Part shown: one piece after another, positions 1-8,782 of the stretch
How positions within the stretch are numbered: position 1 is the first letter of the stretch
Layout: every line of letters begins with the position of its first letter
NCBI RefSeq assembly: GCF_003050905.1
Contig: NZ_QAOT01000002.1
From: Cereibacter_A azotoformans
GTDB lineage: Bacteria > Pseudomonadota > Alphaproteobacteria > Rhodobacterales > Rhodobacteraceae
Direction: 5' to 3' (one strand)
Length of the DNA stretch: 64,000 nt
Notes under the pieces: generated by a model
What the model was told of the DNA's origin: nothing
The model's input: the letters and a program-made list of their open reading frames with translations, nothing else
Databases searched by the model: none
Position numbers and translations under genes: made by a program

Positions 1-443
1 AAGACTACCCACAACGGCCCCTTCTCGCGGCGGGAAAAGGTCGCGCCGTCGATGTGATAGGCGATGATCGGCGCCTGATCCCCGATGGCGTCGGCGGGGA
101 TCTCCACCGCATAGTCGTTGATCGCGGTGGCCGAGACCGAGACAGGTCCGTCCACCCCCAGCCGCTCGAGCAGCGCCTTGAGAGGAACGCCGGTGAATTC
201 GCGCACGCCCTCTGTCCAGACGGTCGAGGTGCGGAAGGACCGCGCCGGCAGCTCCTGCAGCATGTCGAGATCGAACACCGCCCGTCCCGCATCGTTCGAG
301 CGGGCTATCGCGCCATCCACCGTCAGCAGCGGAGTTCCGGCCGGCGCCGGCAGGTCCGCGGGCGATGCCGCCACGGAGGAAGCGGCCGCGCAGATCGCGG
401 CTGCGCAGCAGAGGGCGAGGAAACGTCCCGCACGCACGGTCAC
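1..443 (-). CDS. Secreted molybdopterin-binding-domain protein, 3' end outside window
   Basis: The gene starts at a GTG and runs off the left edge, so about 147 residues are visible. The start has a GGAG seven bases upstream. Residues 1-27 form an alanine/cysteine-rich signal peptide. The remainder resembles the small secreted oxidoreductase-type molybdopterin-binding domain family (Pfam PF00174-like), with the segments 'TVDGAIARSN', 'FTGVPLKALLERLG' and 'YAVEIPADAI'. Members of this small family are about 165-175 residues long, so perhaps 20-25 residues lie outside. Many lack the cysteine that coordinates molybdenum in sulfite oxidases; I see no such cysteine here, so catalytic activity is doubtful. 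It is divergent from the response regulator gene to its right, which may share its control region. Confidence 0.7.
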   Translation of the reverse strand, partial: MTVRAGRFLALCCAAAICAAASSVAASPADLPAPAGTPLLTVDGAIARSNDAGRAVFDLDMLQELPARSFRTSTVWTEGVREFTGVPLKALLERLGVDGPVSVSATAINDYAVEIPADAIGDQAPIIAYHIDGATFSRREKGPLWVV

Positions 444-510
444 TTCACAACTCCATCATGCCTGTGCTCGGCCCGACCAATAGCAGTGAACGGATGATGA
501 GGCATCTCCG

Positions 511-538
511 CTTAAGCATGCCTTAACATACTTAAGCA
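511..538. promoter_or_regulatory. Three helically phased CTTAAGCA-like repeats in divergent control region
   Basis: CTTAAGCA occurs at 511-518 and again at 531-538, with CTTAACA at 522-528 between them. The steps of 11 and 9 bases place the three copies on the same DNA face. They lie in the 282-bp space between the leftward molybdopterin-domain gene and the rightward response-regulator gene. The arrangement is what tandem binding sites for a transcription factor look like. The regulator is unknown; autoregulation by the neighbouring NarL-type protein is only a guess. Confidence 0.4.
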
Positions 539-725
539 CATATACGGCGCCAACCATTGTCAGTAACTTGGCGCGGGAGTGTGGATCTATGCCATTCCAC
601 TTGTCTCTTCCCAAATTTTTCGGATGTGTGCAACCTGGAGATGCCGGTACCTCAGGGCGTTGCATCTCCCTCCGGACAAGTCGCATGATCCGCAGGCATG
701 CGTGCAAGACAGAAGCGAGCCTACA

Positions 726-1358
726 ATGACCCAGATGCCCCAGAAGCTCAGCGTCCTCATTGCCGATGATCACGAGATGGTCGTCGAGATGTTCTCGCTT
801 TTCCTCGCCGCCTCGTCCGAAATGACGGTCCGCACGGCCAAGAGCCTCGACGAGGCGCTCGAGCGGATCAAGGAGCACGGCCCCTTCGACGTGACGCTGC
901 TCGATCTCAACATGCCGGGCATGAACGGCGTGGCCGGTCTCACGCGGGCGATCAAGCTCTCGGCCGGCAAGCCGGTCGCGATCCTCACCTCGAACCCGAC
1001 GCCCCGCATGGTGGACGAGATCCTTGCCGCAGGCGCCTCGGGCATCGTGCTGAAGACGACCCCGGTGCGCAGCCTCGGCAATGCCATCCGCTTCATGCAT
1101 GCGGGCGAGCATTACCTGCCGCTTGAACTGGCGCGTGACCGCCGGCAGGCCCCCGACAGCTCGGGCGGCCGGCTGACCGAGAAGGAGATGCTGGTCATGT
1201 CCTATCTGGCCGAAGGTCGCCAGAACAAGGAGATAGCGCACGGTCTTAACCTGGCCGAGCCAACGATCAAGATGCATGTCAAGTCGATCTGCAAGAAGCT
1301 CGGTGCCACGAACCGCACACAGGCCGTGGTGACCGCGCGAAATCTCGGCATCATCTGA
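726..1358 (+). CDS. NarL/FixJ-type response regulator
   Basis: This 210-residue protein has a receiver domain (about residues 8-125) followed by a LuxR-type helix-turn-helix (about 145-208). The acidic pocket is Asp14-Asp15, the likely phosphorylated residue is Asp60 in 'LLDLNMPG', and the conserved lysine sits in 'VLKTT'. The C-terminal 'LTEKEMLVMSYLAEGRQNKE' is the typical start of the DNA-binding domain. It should act in the cytoplasm as a phosphorylation-dependent transcription factor. No histidine kinase is encoded beside it, so its partner must be elsewhere or beyond the left edge. I chose the ATG at 726; an in-frame ATG nine bases later is also possible. Confidence 0.88.
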   Translation: MTQMPQKLSVLIADDHEMVVEMFSLFLAASSEMTVRTAKSLDEALERIKEHGPFDVTLLDLNMPGMNGVAGLTRAIKLSAGKPVAILTSNPTPRMVDEILAAGASGIVLKTTPVRSLGNAIRFMHAGEHYLPLELARDRRQAPDSSGGRLTEKEMLVMSYLAEGRQNKEIAHGLNLAEPTIKMHVKSICKKLGATNRTQAVVTARNLGII

Positions 1359-1409
1359 TCCGCTGGCCCGCATCTTGCACCACGACCCCGACGACAAGGG
1401 GAGCGGGCC

Positions 1410-2063
1410 ATGGGCTATGACAGGGCGGACATCGACGCCGGCGAGGCGCTTCTTGCGGAGATCGCCGCCGAGGCGCGCCGCAGGGCCGGCAGCAACTACC
1501 TGCTGGACAACCGCTGGTTCCCTCCGGAGGCCTATGTCCGGGCCGAGGCCGCGGCATTGGACGAGGGGAATGTCCGGGCCGTGATCCTGCTGCCGGCGGG
1601 CAAGGGCTGGATCGTGGACATCCTCATCGACGGCGCCGAGACCGAGGCGGTCTTCCCCTCGCTGCCGGCCTTCGTCCGCACCCGCGACGAGGCACTCGAC
1701 AAGGGTTTCATCTGCCTCTGCGCGTTGTTTCAGACCATCTTCGCACGTCGTGTGGCCGAACATGGCGACGGCGGCCTCCCCGTCCGCAGCTTCGACCTGA
1801 TGGGCCATCCGTTGCGCATCTCGGGCGCCATGCAGGTCCGCGCGGGCCTGCTGAGCGACTATTTCGGCGGAAGCGACCAGGCGGACGATCCGTCACGGCG
1901 CCTTCTGGCGGCGGCCGATCCGTTCCTCGAGGAGGGGCAGTTCTCGACGGCCCGCTGGCAGGAAGCCCGCAAGAGCGACCGGGCGTTGGTCCATTTCTAC
2001 GCGGCCATCCTGGTCCGGTCCGGGATCGAGGCGCTTGCGGCGCCCGCAGACGCCCGATCCTGA
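1410..2063 (+). CDS. Hypothetical protein downstream of response regulator
   Basis: A 217-residue soluble protein that I do not recognise. It starts 51 bases after the response regulator, with a good ribosome-binding sequence (AAGGGGAG) just upstream of the ATG, so it is probably co-transcribed. The N-terminal half is acidic and alanine/glutamate-rich, and a central segment has the alternating hydrophobic pattern of a mixed alpha/beta fold ('AVILLPAGKGWIVDILIDGA'). No signal peptide, membrane segment, metal motif or repeat is visible. Codon usage is strongly GC3-biased like its neighbours, which supports real coding. Co-expression with the regulator is inferred from spacing only. Confidence 0.7.
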   Translation: MGYDRADIDAGEALLAEIAAEARRRAGSNYLLDNRWFPPEAYVRAEAAALDEGNVRAVILLPAGKGWIVDILIDGAETEAVFPSLPAFVRTRDEALDKGFICLCALFQTIFARRVAEHGDGGLPVRSFDLMGHPLRISGAMQVRAGLLSDYFGGSDQADDPSRRLLAAADPFLEEGQFSTARWQEARKSDRALVHFYAAILVRSGIEALAAPADARS

Positions 2064-2099
2064 CGGGCGCCTTGGCGCCCGCCCCTGGTCTGCGCGGCC

Positions 2100-2600
2100 T
2101 CAGGCGGCGCGGTTCAGCCGGGCCTCGGCCAGCTTCGTGAGCTTCATGTCGGCCGCCTTTTCCTCGGCGAGCGTCTGCTCGAGGATCTGCGCCACTTCGG
2201 TGCGCCCAAGCTCCTTCGACCAGGCGATGAGCGTGCCGTAGCGCGTCATCTCGTAATGCTCGACCGCCTGCGCCGCGGCGGCAAGGGCCGCATCGAGCAC
2301 ATCCTGTTCGGCAATGTCGCCCGCCACATCATTGGCTTCCTTGATGATCCCGTCGATCGCAGGACAGGTCGTGCCCTTGGCCTCGTGCCCGAGCAGCGAG
2401 AAGACCCGCTCAAGCCGCTGGACGTGTCCGCGCGTCTCGTCCAGGTGATGCTCGAACCCCTCGCGGAGGCCCGCATCGCCGGCCTTGCCGATCATCTTGG
2501 GCAGGGCCTTCTCGATCTGCATCTCGGCATAGTAGATATCCTGCAGCATGTGCATGTAAAGATCGTCCATCGTACGGATGTCCTTGGAAAACAGGGCCAT
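2100..2600 (-). CDS. YciE/YciF-type ferritin-like protein (DUF892)
   Basis: A 166-residue all-helical protein of the DUF892 ferritin-like family, known mainly from E. coli YciE/YciF and linked to stress responses. Characteristic segments are 'LQDIYYAEMQIEKALPKM' near residue 20, 'HHLDETRGHVQRLE' near 55, 'VEHYEMTRYGTL' near 115 and 'LAEEKAAD' near 150. These supply the Glu and His residues expected for a di-iron or di-metal four-helix bundle. The ATG at 2600 follows an AGGAGAGA-type site. It stands alone on the minus strand between two plus-strand units. Metal content and true substrate are not established for this family. Confidence 0.88.
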   Translation of the reverse strand: MALFSKDIRTMDDLYMHMLQDIYYAEMQIEKALPKMIGKAGDAGLREGFEHHLDETRGHVQRLERVFSLLGHEAKGTTCPAIDGIIKEANDVAGDIAEQDVLDAALAAAAQAVEHYEMTRYGTLIAWSKELGRTEVAQILEQTLAEEKAADMKLTKLAEARLNRAA

Positions 2601-2777
2601 GGGGTCTCTCCTTCGTGTGGCTTGCGAACGTCCGGCTCGCCGTGTGGCACCGGGTCGCTGGTCGAACCGCAGGGGCGTCGCATTGTTCCAGCACCGCGCC
2701 GGTTCCGCCGTCCGGCCGCCGATGGCTGTCCATCTTGCCGCTTTACTCGGCAAAGCGCGCTCGCCTACTGTCGGCGC

Positions 2778-3464
2778 ATGGATATCGGGCTTGTCATCTT
2801 CGACTGCGACGGGGTTCTGGTCGATTCGGAAGTCCTTGCCGTCGCCGTCCTCGTGGCCGAACTGGAGCGCGCCGGCGTGTGCGTGGACGAGGCCTTCGTG
2901 CACCGCCATTTCCTCGGCCGCAGCTTTCCCGCCGTGCAGGAGGTCGTTCTGCGCGACTTTGGCGTGACCCTGCCCGAGACCTTCCAGGCGGATGAAAGAG
3001 CCCGGCTGCTTCAGGCCTTCGAGACCGGGCTTCGCCCCGTGCCCGGCGCCGCCGAGGTGGTGCGGGCGCTGGCCGTGCCCTCCTGCCTCGCCACCTCGAG
3101 CAGCCCGGCGCGGCTGGCCCGCTCGCTCGAGATCACCGGACTCGCACCGCTTTTCGAGGGCCGCTGCTTCACCGCAAGCCAGGTCGCGCGCGGAAAGCCC
3201 TTCCCGGATCTTTTCCTCTTCGCCGCGGCCGAGATGGGTGTCGAGCCCGGCCGGTGCCTCGTGATCGAGGACACGGAACCCGGAGTGCGCGCGGCCCTTG
3301 CGGCCGGAATGCAGGTGTGGCGATTCACCGGGGGCAGCCATCTGGCGGGCCGCCGGATCGAGGATCCGCCCGACGCGCGCCCGCACCGGCGCTTCGACAG
3401 CCTCCTGCGCTTTTACGAGACCCTGCCCGGACTGCGCCGGGCCAGTTGCGAGACCCTGACATGA
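2778..3464 (+). CDS. HAD-superfamily sugar-phosphate phosphatase-like hydrolase
   Basis: A 228-residue HAD hydrolase of the beta-phosphoglucomutase/CbbY-like subgroup. Motif I is 'FDCDGVLVDSE' at residues 7-17 with the nucleophile and acid/base aspartates. Motif II is the Ser-Ser in 'LATSSSPARL', motif III the lysine in 'ARGKPFPDLF', and motif IV is 'VIEDTEPGV'. All catalytic positions are intact. It overlaps the following SorC-family regulator by ATGA (3461-3464), so the two are translationally coupled and belong to the polyol locus. A likely role is dephosphorylating a sugar or polyol phosphate by-product, inferred from context only. Confidence 0.85.
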   Translation: MDIGLVIFDCDGVLVDSEVLAVAVLVAELERAGVCVDEAFVHRHFLGRSFPAVQEVVLRDFGVTLPETFQADERARLLQAFETGLRPVPGAAEVVRALAVPSCLATSSSPARLARSLEITGLAPLFEGRCFTASQVARGKPFPDLFLFAAAEMGVEPGRCLVIEDTEPGVRAALAAGMQVWRFTGGSHLAGRRIEDPPDARPHRRFDSLLRFYETLPGLRRASCETLT

Positions 3465-4414
3465 TCGACCGGCCCGAGAGCGAGCCGACGCCGCTGGATG
3501 ATGCCGCCCGCGCCGGCTGGCTCTATTACGTCGCGGGCCTGACGCAGGACCAGATCGCGCGCGAGCTGGGCACCTCGCGCCAGCGGGCGCAGCGGCTGGT
3601 GAGCCGGGCGATCTCCGAGCGGCTGATCCATGTCCGGCTCGAGCATCGCGTGTCGGGCTGCCTGCATCTCGAGGCCGCGCTGACCCGGCGCTTCGGGCTG
3701 AAGCTTGCCCGGGTCGCGCCGAGCATCGGGGCGGATGTCGATCCCCTGCCCTCGATCGCACCCACCGCCGCCGCAGAGGTGGAACGCGTCCTGCGCTCGG
3801 AGCGGCCGATGGTGGTGGCCTTCGGCACCGGACGGTCGCTGCGCGCCACGGTGGAAGAAATGACGTCCATGGTCTGCGAACAGCACAAGATCGTCTCGCT
3901 GAACGGCAACATCTCGGCGGACGGGTCGGCCTCCTACTACGACGTGATCTTCCGCATCGCCGACCGGGTGCGGGCGCCGCACTATCCAATGCCGATGCCG
4001 GTGATTGCGCAGGACGCCGCCGAGCGTGAGCTGTTCCACGCGCTCAAGCCGGTGCAGTCGGTGCTGAGGCTGGCGCGCAACGCCGACGTGACCTTCGTGG
4101 GGCTGGGCCAGATGGGCGCGGATGCGCCGCTGCTCAAGGACGGCTTCATCACGGCCGCCGAGCTGGAGGAGATGCAGCAGCTCGGGGCGGCCGGAGAGGT
4201 CGCGGGCTGGGTGTTCGACTCGGATGGGCGTTATCTCGAGACGAGCATCAACCAGCGCGTCGCGGGCGTCCGGGTCGAGATTTCGAGCGATCGGACGGCC
4301 GTCGCCATCGCCGGCGGCAAGCCCAAACTCGCCGCGCTGCGCGCAGGCCTGAAGGGACGCCTTTTCAACGGCCTGATCACCGACGAGCTGACAGCGCAGG
4401 CACTCCTGTCCTGA
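3461..4414 (+). CDS. smoC: SorC/DeoR-family sugar-binding transcriptional regulator of the polyol operon
   Basis: A 317-residue regulator with an N-terminal helix-turn-helix (about residues 12-60, 'YVAGLTQDQIARELGTSRQR') followed by a SorC-type sugar-binding domain (about 70-315). The latter contains 'VVAFGTGRSLRATVEEM' and 'FVGLGQMGADAPLLKDGFI', typical of phosphosugar-isomerase-like effector domains. It immediately precedes the SmoEFGK polyol transporter, separated by a promoter and an interrupted palindrome that is its likely operator. I recall the name smoC for the regulator of the R. sphaeroides Si4 polyol operon and apply it on position and family. The effector is probably a polyol or its phosphate. 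Confidence 0.85.
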   Translation: MIDRPESEPTPLDDAARAGWLYYVAGLTQDQIARELGTSRQRAQRLVSRAISERLIHVRLEHRVSGCLHLEAALTRRFGLKLARVAPSIGADVDPLPSIAPTAAAEVERVLRSERPMVVAFGTGRSLRATVEEMTSMVCEQHKIVSLNGNISADGSASYYDVIFRIADRVRAPHYPMPMPVIAQDAAERELFHALKPVQSVLRLARNADVTFVGLGQMGADAPLLKDGFITAAELEEMQQLGAAGEVAGWVFDSDGRYLETSINQRVAGVRVEISSDRTAVAIAGGKPKLAALRAGLKGRLFNGLITDELTAQALLS

Positions 4415-4442
4415 TCCTGCCGAAGCAAGCGGCAGAAAATGA

Positions 4443-4472
4443 TTGACAGCCTGCTGCCCCTCGGTGAGTAAT
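4443..4472 (+). promoter_or_regulatory. Predicted sigma-70 promoter of smoEFGK-mtlK
   Basis: A perfect TTGACA -35 box at 4443-4448 is followed after 18 bases by AGTAAT at 4467-4472 (four of six matches to TATAAT). It lies 50 bases before the smoE start in an otherwise GC-rich gap. The -10 side is embedded in the left arm of the palindrome at 4462-4500, so a regulator bound there would compete with or contact RNA polymerase. Confidence 0.55.
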
Positions 4473-4500
4473 TATTCGCCGCACGAACTAATGCTCACCG
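4462..4500. promoter_or_regulatory. 39-bp interrupted palindrome, probable SorC-family operator
   Basis: The outer seven bases CGGTGAG (4462-4468) and CTCACCG (4494-4500) are perfect inverted repeats, and 13 of 19 position pairs across the whole element are complementary, including an inner TTCG/CGAA. It overlaps the predicted -10 box and ends 21 bases before the smoE ATG. Long interrupted palindromes suit tetrameric SorC-type regulators such as the one encoded just upstream. The protein-site pairing is inferred. Confidence 0.5.
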
Positions 4501-4521
4501 TGCAGGCCAGGGAGGATACTG

Positions 4522-5832
4522 ATGACCGCAAGATTTCGCGCCCTGATGGGGGCGTGCGCCGTGGCGGCGCTTTCGACCGCCGCAGGCGCCGAAACCATCA
4601 CCGTGGCGACCGTCAACAACGGCGACATGATCCGCATGCAGGGGCTCATGTCCGAGTTCAACGCGCAGCATCCCGACATCACGGTCGAGTGGGTCACGCT
4701 CGAGGAAAACGTGCTGCGCCAGAAGGTCACGACCGACATCGCCACCCGGGGCGGGCAGTTCGACGTGCTGACCATCGGCACCTACGAGGTGCCGATCTGG
4801 GGCAAGCAGGGCTGGCTCGTGAGCCTCAACGACCTGCCGCCCGAATATGACGCCGACGACATCCTGCCCGCGATCCGCAACGGCCTGACCGTCGATGGCG
4901 AACTCTATGCCGCGCCCTTCTACGGCGAAAGCTCGATGATCATGTACCGGACGGACCTGATGGAGAAGGCGGGGCTGACCATGCCCGACGCCCCCACCTG
5001 GGAATTCGTCAAGGAAGCCGCCGCCAAGATGACCGACAAGGATGCCGATATCTACGGCATCTGCCTGCGCGGCAAGGCCGGCTGGGGCGAGAACATGGCG
5101 TTCCTGACCGCCATGGCCAACAGCTACGGCGCGCGCTGGTTCGACGAGAACTGGCAGCCGCAGTTCGACGGCGAGGCCTGGAAGGCCGCGCTGACCGACT
5201 ATCTCGAGCTGATGACGAACTACGGGCCTCCGGGCGCCTCGAACAACGGCTTCAACGAGAACCTCGCGCTGTTCCAGCAGGGCAAGTGCGGCATGTGGAT
5301 CGACGCGACGGTGGCCGCCTCGTTCGTGACCAACCCCGCGGAATCGACCGTGGCCGACCATGTGGGCTTCGCGCTGGCGCCCGACACCGGCAAGGGCAAG
5401 CGGTCCAACTGGCTCTGGGCCTGGAACCTCGCGGTGCCGGCGGGGTCGCAGAAGGTGGATGCCGCCAAGCAGTTCATCGCCTGGGCAACCTCGAAGGACT
5501 ATGCCGAGCTGGTCGCCTCGAAGGAGGGCTGGGCCAACGTGCCTCCGGGGACGCGAGCCTCGCTCTACGAGAACCCGGAATACCAGAAGGTGCCCTTCGC
5601 GCAGATGACGCTGGAGAGCATCAACGCGGCTGATCCGACCAACCCGGCGGTCGATCCGGTGCCTTACGTCGGTATCCAGTTCGTGGCGATCCCCGAGTTC
5701 CAGGGCATCGGCACGGCTGTCGGCCAGCAGTTCTCGGCGGCGCTTGCCGGGTCGATGTCGGCCGAACAGGCGCTGGCCGCGGCGCAAGCCTTCACGACGC
5801 GCGAGATGACCCGCGCCGGCTACATCAAGTAA
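4522..5832 (+). CDS. smoE: Polyol (sorbitol/mannitol) ABC transporter substrate-binding protein SmoE
   Basis: A 436-residue family 1 extracellular solute-binding protein. A cleavable signal peptide occupies residues 1-23 ('MTARFRALMGACAVAALSTA'). The mature part begins 'ETITVATVNNGDMIRMQGLM', and the family's hinge and binding regions are full length. It sits in the periplasm, captures the polyol and delivers it to SmoF/SmoG. GGAGG is seven bases before the ATG. It is first in an operon with two permeases, an ATPase and mannitol dehydrogenase, the order described for R. sphaeroides smo genes. No lipobox is present, so it is soluble rather than anchored. Confidence 0.92.
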   Translation: MTARFRALMGACAVAALSTAAGAETITVATVNNGDMIRMQGLMSEFNAQHPDITVEWVTLEENVLRQKVTTDIATRGGQFDVLTIGTYEVPIWGKQGWLVSLNDLPPEYDADDILPAIRNGLTVDGELYAAPFYGESSMIMYRTDLMEKAGLTMPDAPTWEFVKEAAAKMTDKDADIYGICLRGKAGWGENMAFLTAMANSYGARWFDENWQPQFDGEAWKAALTDYLELMTNYGPPGASNNGFNENLALFQQGKCGMWIDATVAASFVTNPAESTVADHVGFALAPDTGKGKRSNWLWAWNLAVPAGSQKVDAAKQFIAWATSKDYAELVASKEGWANVPPGTRASLYENPEYQKVPFAQMTLESINAADPTNPAVDPVPYVGIQFVAIPEFQGIGTAVGQQFSAALAGSMSAEQALAAAQAFTTREMTRAGYIK

Positions 5833-5926
5833 GCCCTGCCGGGCCGGCCTCCGGGATCGGCCCGCCGCTCCTGCCGCGCCGGTCCTGCGTCCGGCGCCGT
5901 TCCGCCCCCTCAGCCCCGAGGCCTTC

Positions 5927-6799
5927 ATGGCGACCCAGCACTCCAAGACTGCGGCGCGTCTGATGATTTCGCCGGCCGTCATCCTGCTTCTGCTGTGGAT
6001 GATCGTGCCGCTGTCGATGACGCTCTATTTCAGCTTCCTGCGCTACAATCTCCTCATGCCGGGGATGGAGAGCTTCACCGGCTGGGACAATTACTACTAC
6101 TTCCTGACCGACCCCGCCTTCTCGGCGGCGCTGACCAACACGATCCTGCTGGTGGGGGGCGTGCTGCTGATCACCGTGGTGGGCGGCACGCTGCTGGCGC
6201 TGCTGCTCGACCAGCCGATGTGGGGCCAGGGGATCGTGCGGATCCTGGTGATCGCGCCCTTCTTCATCATGCCCACCGTCTCGGCGCTGGTCTGGAAGAA
6301 CATGTTCATGAACCCCGTGAACGGCATGTTCGCCCATATCGCCCGGGCGCTGGGGATGCAGCCCTTCGACTTCCTCGCCCATGCGCCCTTGGCCTCGATC
6401 ATCGGCATCGTGGCCTGGCAATGGCTGCCCTTCGCCACGCTGATCCTGCTGACCGCGCTGCAGTCGCTCGACCGCGAGCAGATGGAGGCGGCCGAGATGG
6501 ACGGCGCGGGCCCGCTCGATCGCTTCCTCTACATCACCCTGCCGCACCTGACGCGCGCGATCACCGTGGTCGTGCTGATCCAGACCATCTTCCTTCTGGG
6601 TGTCTTCGCCGAGATCCTCGTGACCACCAACGGCGGTCCGGGCACGGCCTCGACCAACATCACCTATCTCGTCTATGCGCAGTCGCTGTTGAACTACGAC
6701 GTGGGCGGCGGCTCGGCCGGCGGGATCATCGCCGTCATCCTCGCCAACATCGTGGCCATCTTCCTGATGCGCATGATCGGCAAGAACCTGGACGCCTGA
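5927..6799 (+). CDS. smoF: Polyol ABC transporter permease SmoF
   Basis: A 290-residue inner-membrane permease of the MalF-type family with about six transmembrane segments. The cytoplasmic EAA loop that docks on the ATPase is visible as 'EAAEMDGAGPLDRFLYITLP' near residue 190. It forms the channel with SmoG and receives substrate from SmoE. A 94-base gap separates it from smoE and only one base separates it from smoG, consistent with one transcript. No large periplasmic P2 loop like that of E. coli MalF is seen, as is usual for polyol/sugar permeases of this length. Confidence 0.92.
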   Translation: MATQHSKTAARLMISPAVILLLLWMIVPLSMTLYFSFLRYNLLMPGMESFTGWDNYYYFLTDPAFSAALTNTILLVGGVLLITVVGGTLLALLLDQPMWGQGIVRILVIAPFFIMPTVSALVWKNMFMNPVNGMFAHIARALGMQPFDFLAHAPLASIIGIVAWQWLPFATLILLTALQSLDREQMEAAEMDGAGPLDRFLYITLPHLTRAITVVVLIQTIFLLGVFAEILVTTNGGPGTASTNITYLVYAQSLLNYDVGGGSAGGIIAVILANIVAIFLMRMIGKNLDA

Positions 6800-6800
6800 C

Positions 6801-7631
6801 ATGTCACGCCGCATCACAGCCCGACGCACCCTGATCGTCACGCTCGCCGCGTGGACCGTGGGTCTGCTCATCTTCTTCCCGATCCTCTGGACCGTGCTGA
6901 TGAGCTTCAAGACCGAAGGCGACGCCATCAAGGCGCCCTTCGCCATGCTGTTCTCGGACTGGACGCTGATCAGCTACGAACAGGTCCAGACGCGATCCAA
7001 CTATTCGCGCCACTTCATGAACTCGGTGGTGATCTCGCTCGGCTCCACCCTTCTCGCGCTTGCCATCGCGATCCCGGCCGCCTGGGCCATGGCCTTCGTG
7101 CCGGGCAGGCGCACCAAGGATGTGCTGATGTGGATGCTCTCCACCAAGATGATGCCGGCGGTGGGCGTGCTGATCCCGATCTACCTGATCTTCCGCGACA
7201 CCGGGCTTCTCGACACCCGCATCGGCCTCGTGATCGTGCTGACGCTCATCAACCTGCCGATCGTGGTCTGGATGCTCTACACCTACTTCAAGGAGATCCC
7301 CGGAGAGATCCTCGAGGCGGCACGGATGGATGGCGCCACGCTCGGCTCCGAGATCCTCTACGTGCTGACGCCGATGGCCGTTCCGGGGATCGCCTCGACG
7401 CTGCTGCTGAACGTCATCCTCGCCTGGAACGAGGCCTTCTGGACGCTGCAGCTGACCACCTCGCGCGCGGCGCCGCTGACGCAGTTCATCGCCAGCTATT
7501 CCAGCCCCGAGGGCCTGTTCTACGCGAAACTTTCGGCGGCCTCGACCATGGCGATCGCGCCGATCCTGATCCTTGGCTGGTTCAGCCAGAAGCAACTCGT
7601 CCGCGGCCTGACCTTCGGCGCGGTGAAGTGA
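6801..7631 (+). CDS. smoG: Polyol ABC transporter permease SmoG
   Basis: A 276-residue MalG-type permease with about six transmembrane helices. The EAA motif is 'EAARMDGATLGSEILYVLTP' near residue 175. It pairs with SmoF in the inner membrane. The gene begins one base after smoF and ends seven bases before smoK. The N-terminus 'MSRRITARRTLIVTLAAWTV' is a typical positively charged first segment that stays inside the cell. The specific assignment rests on operon position between smoF and smoK. Confidence 0.92.
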   Translation: MSRRITARRTLIVTLAAWTVGLLIFFPILWTVLMSFKTEGDAIKAPFAMLFSDWTLISYEQVQTRSNYSRHFMNSVVISLGSTLLALAIAIPAAWAMAFVPGRRTKDVLMWMLSTKMMPAVGVLIPIYLIFRDTGLLDTRIGLVIVLTLINLPIVVWMLYTYFKEIPGEILEAARMDGATLGSEILYVLTPMAVPGIASTLLLNVILAWNEAFWTLQLTTSRAAPLTQFIASYSSPEGLFYAKLSAASTMAIAPILILGWFSQKQLVRGLTFGAVK

Positions 7632-7638
7632 GGGCCAC

Positions 7639-8637
<999 letters not shown>

Positions 8638-8782
8638 CATGGCGCGTCACGCCCGCTTCATCCGCGCCGGGGCCTGCCGGGCCCGCGCACCGGGATCGGC
8701 GGGAAGCGCGGCCTGAGCCTCGTTCCCCGCTTCCGCCAAGGCCATCCGCGCCCAGAGCCGGACCATCCACAAGGTATCGAAC

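Noticed and set aside
8638..8782. Possible remnant of sorbitol dehydrogenase between smoK and mtlK
   Set aside because: Neither strand translates to short-chain dehydrogenase motifs; a 33-codon minus-strand frame there has no support.
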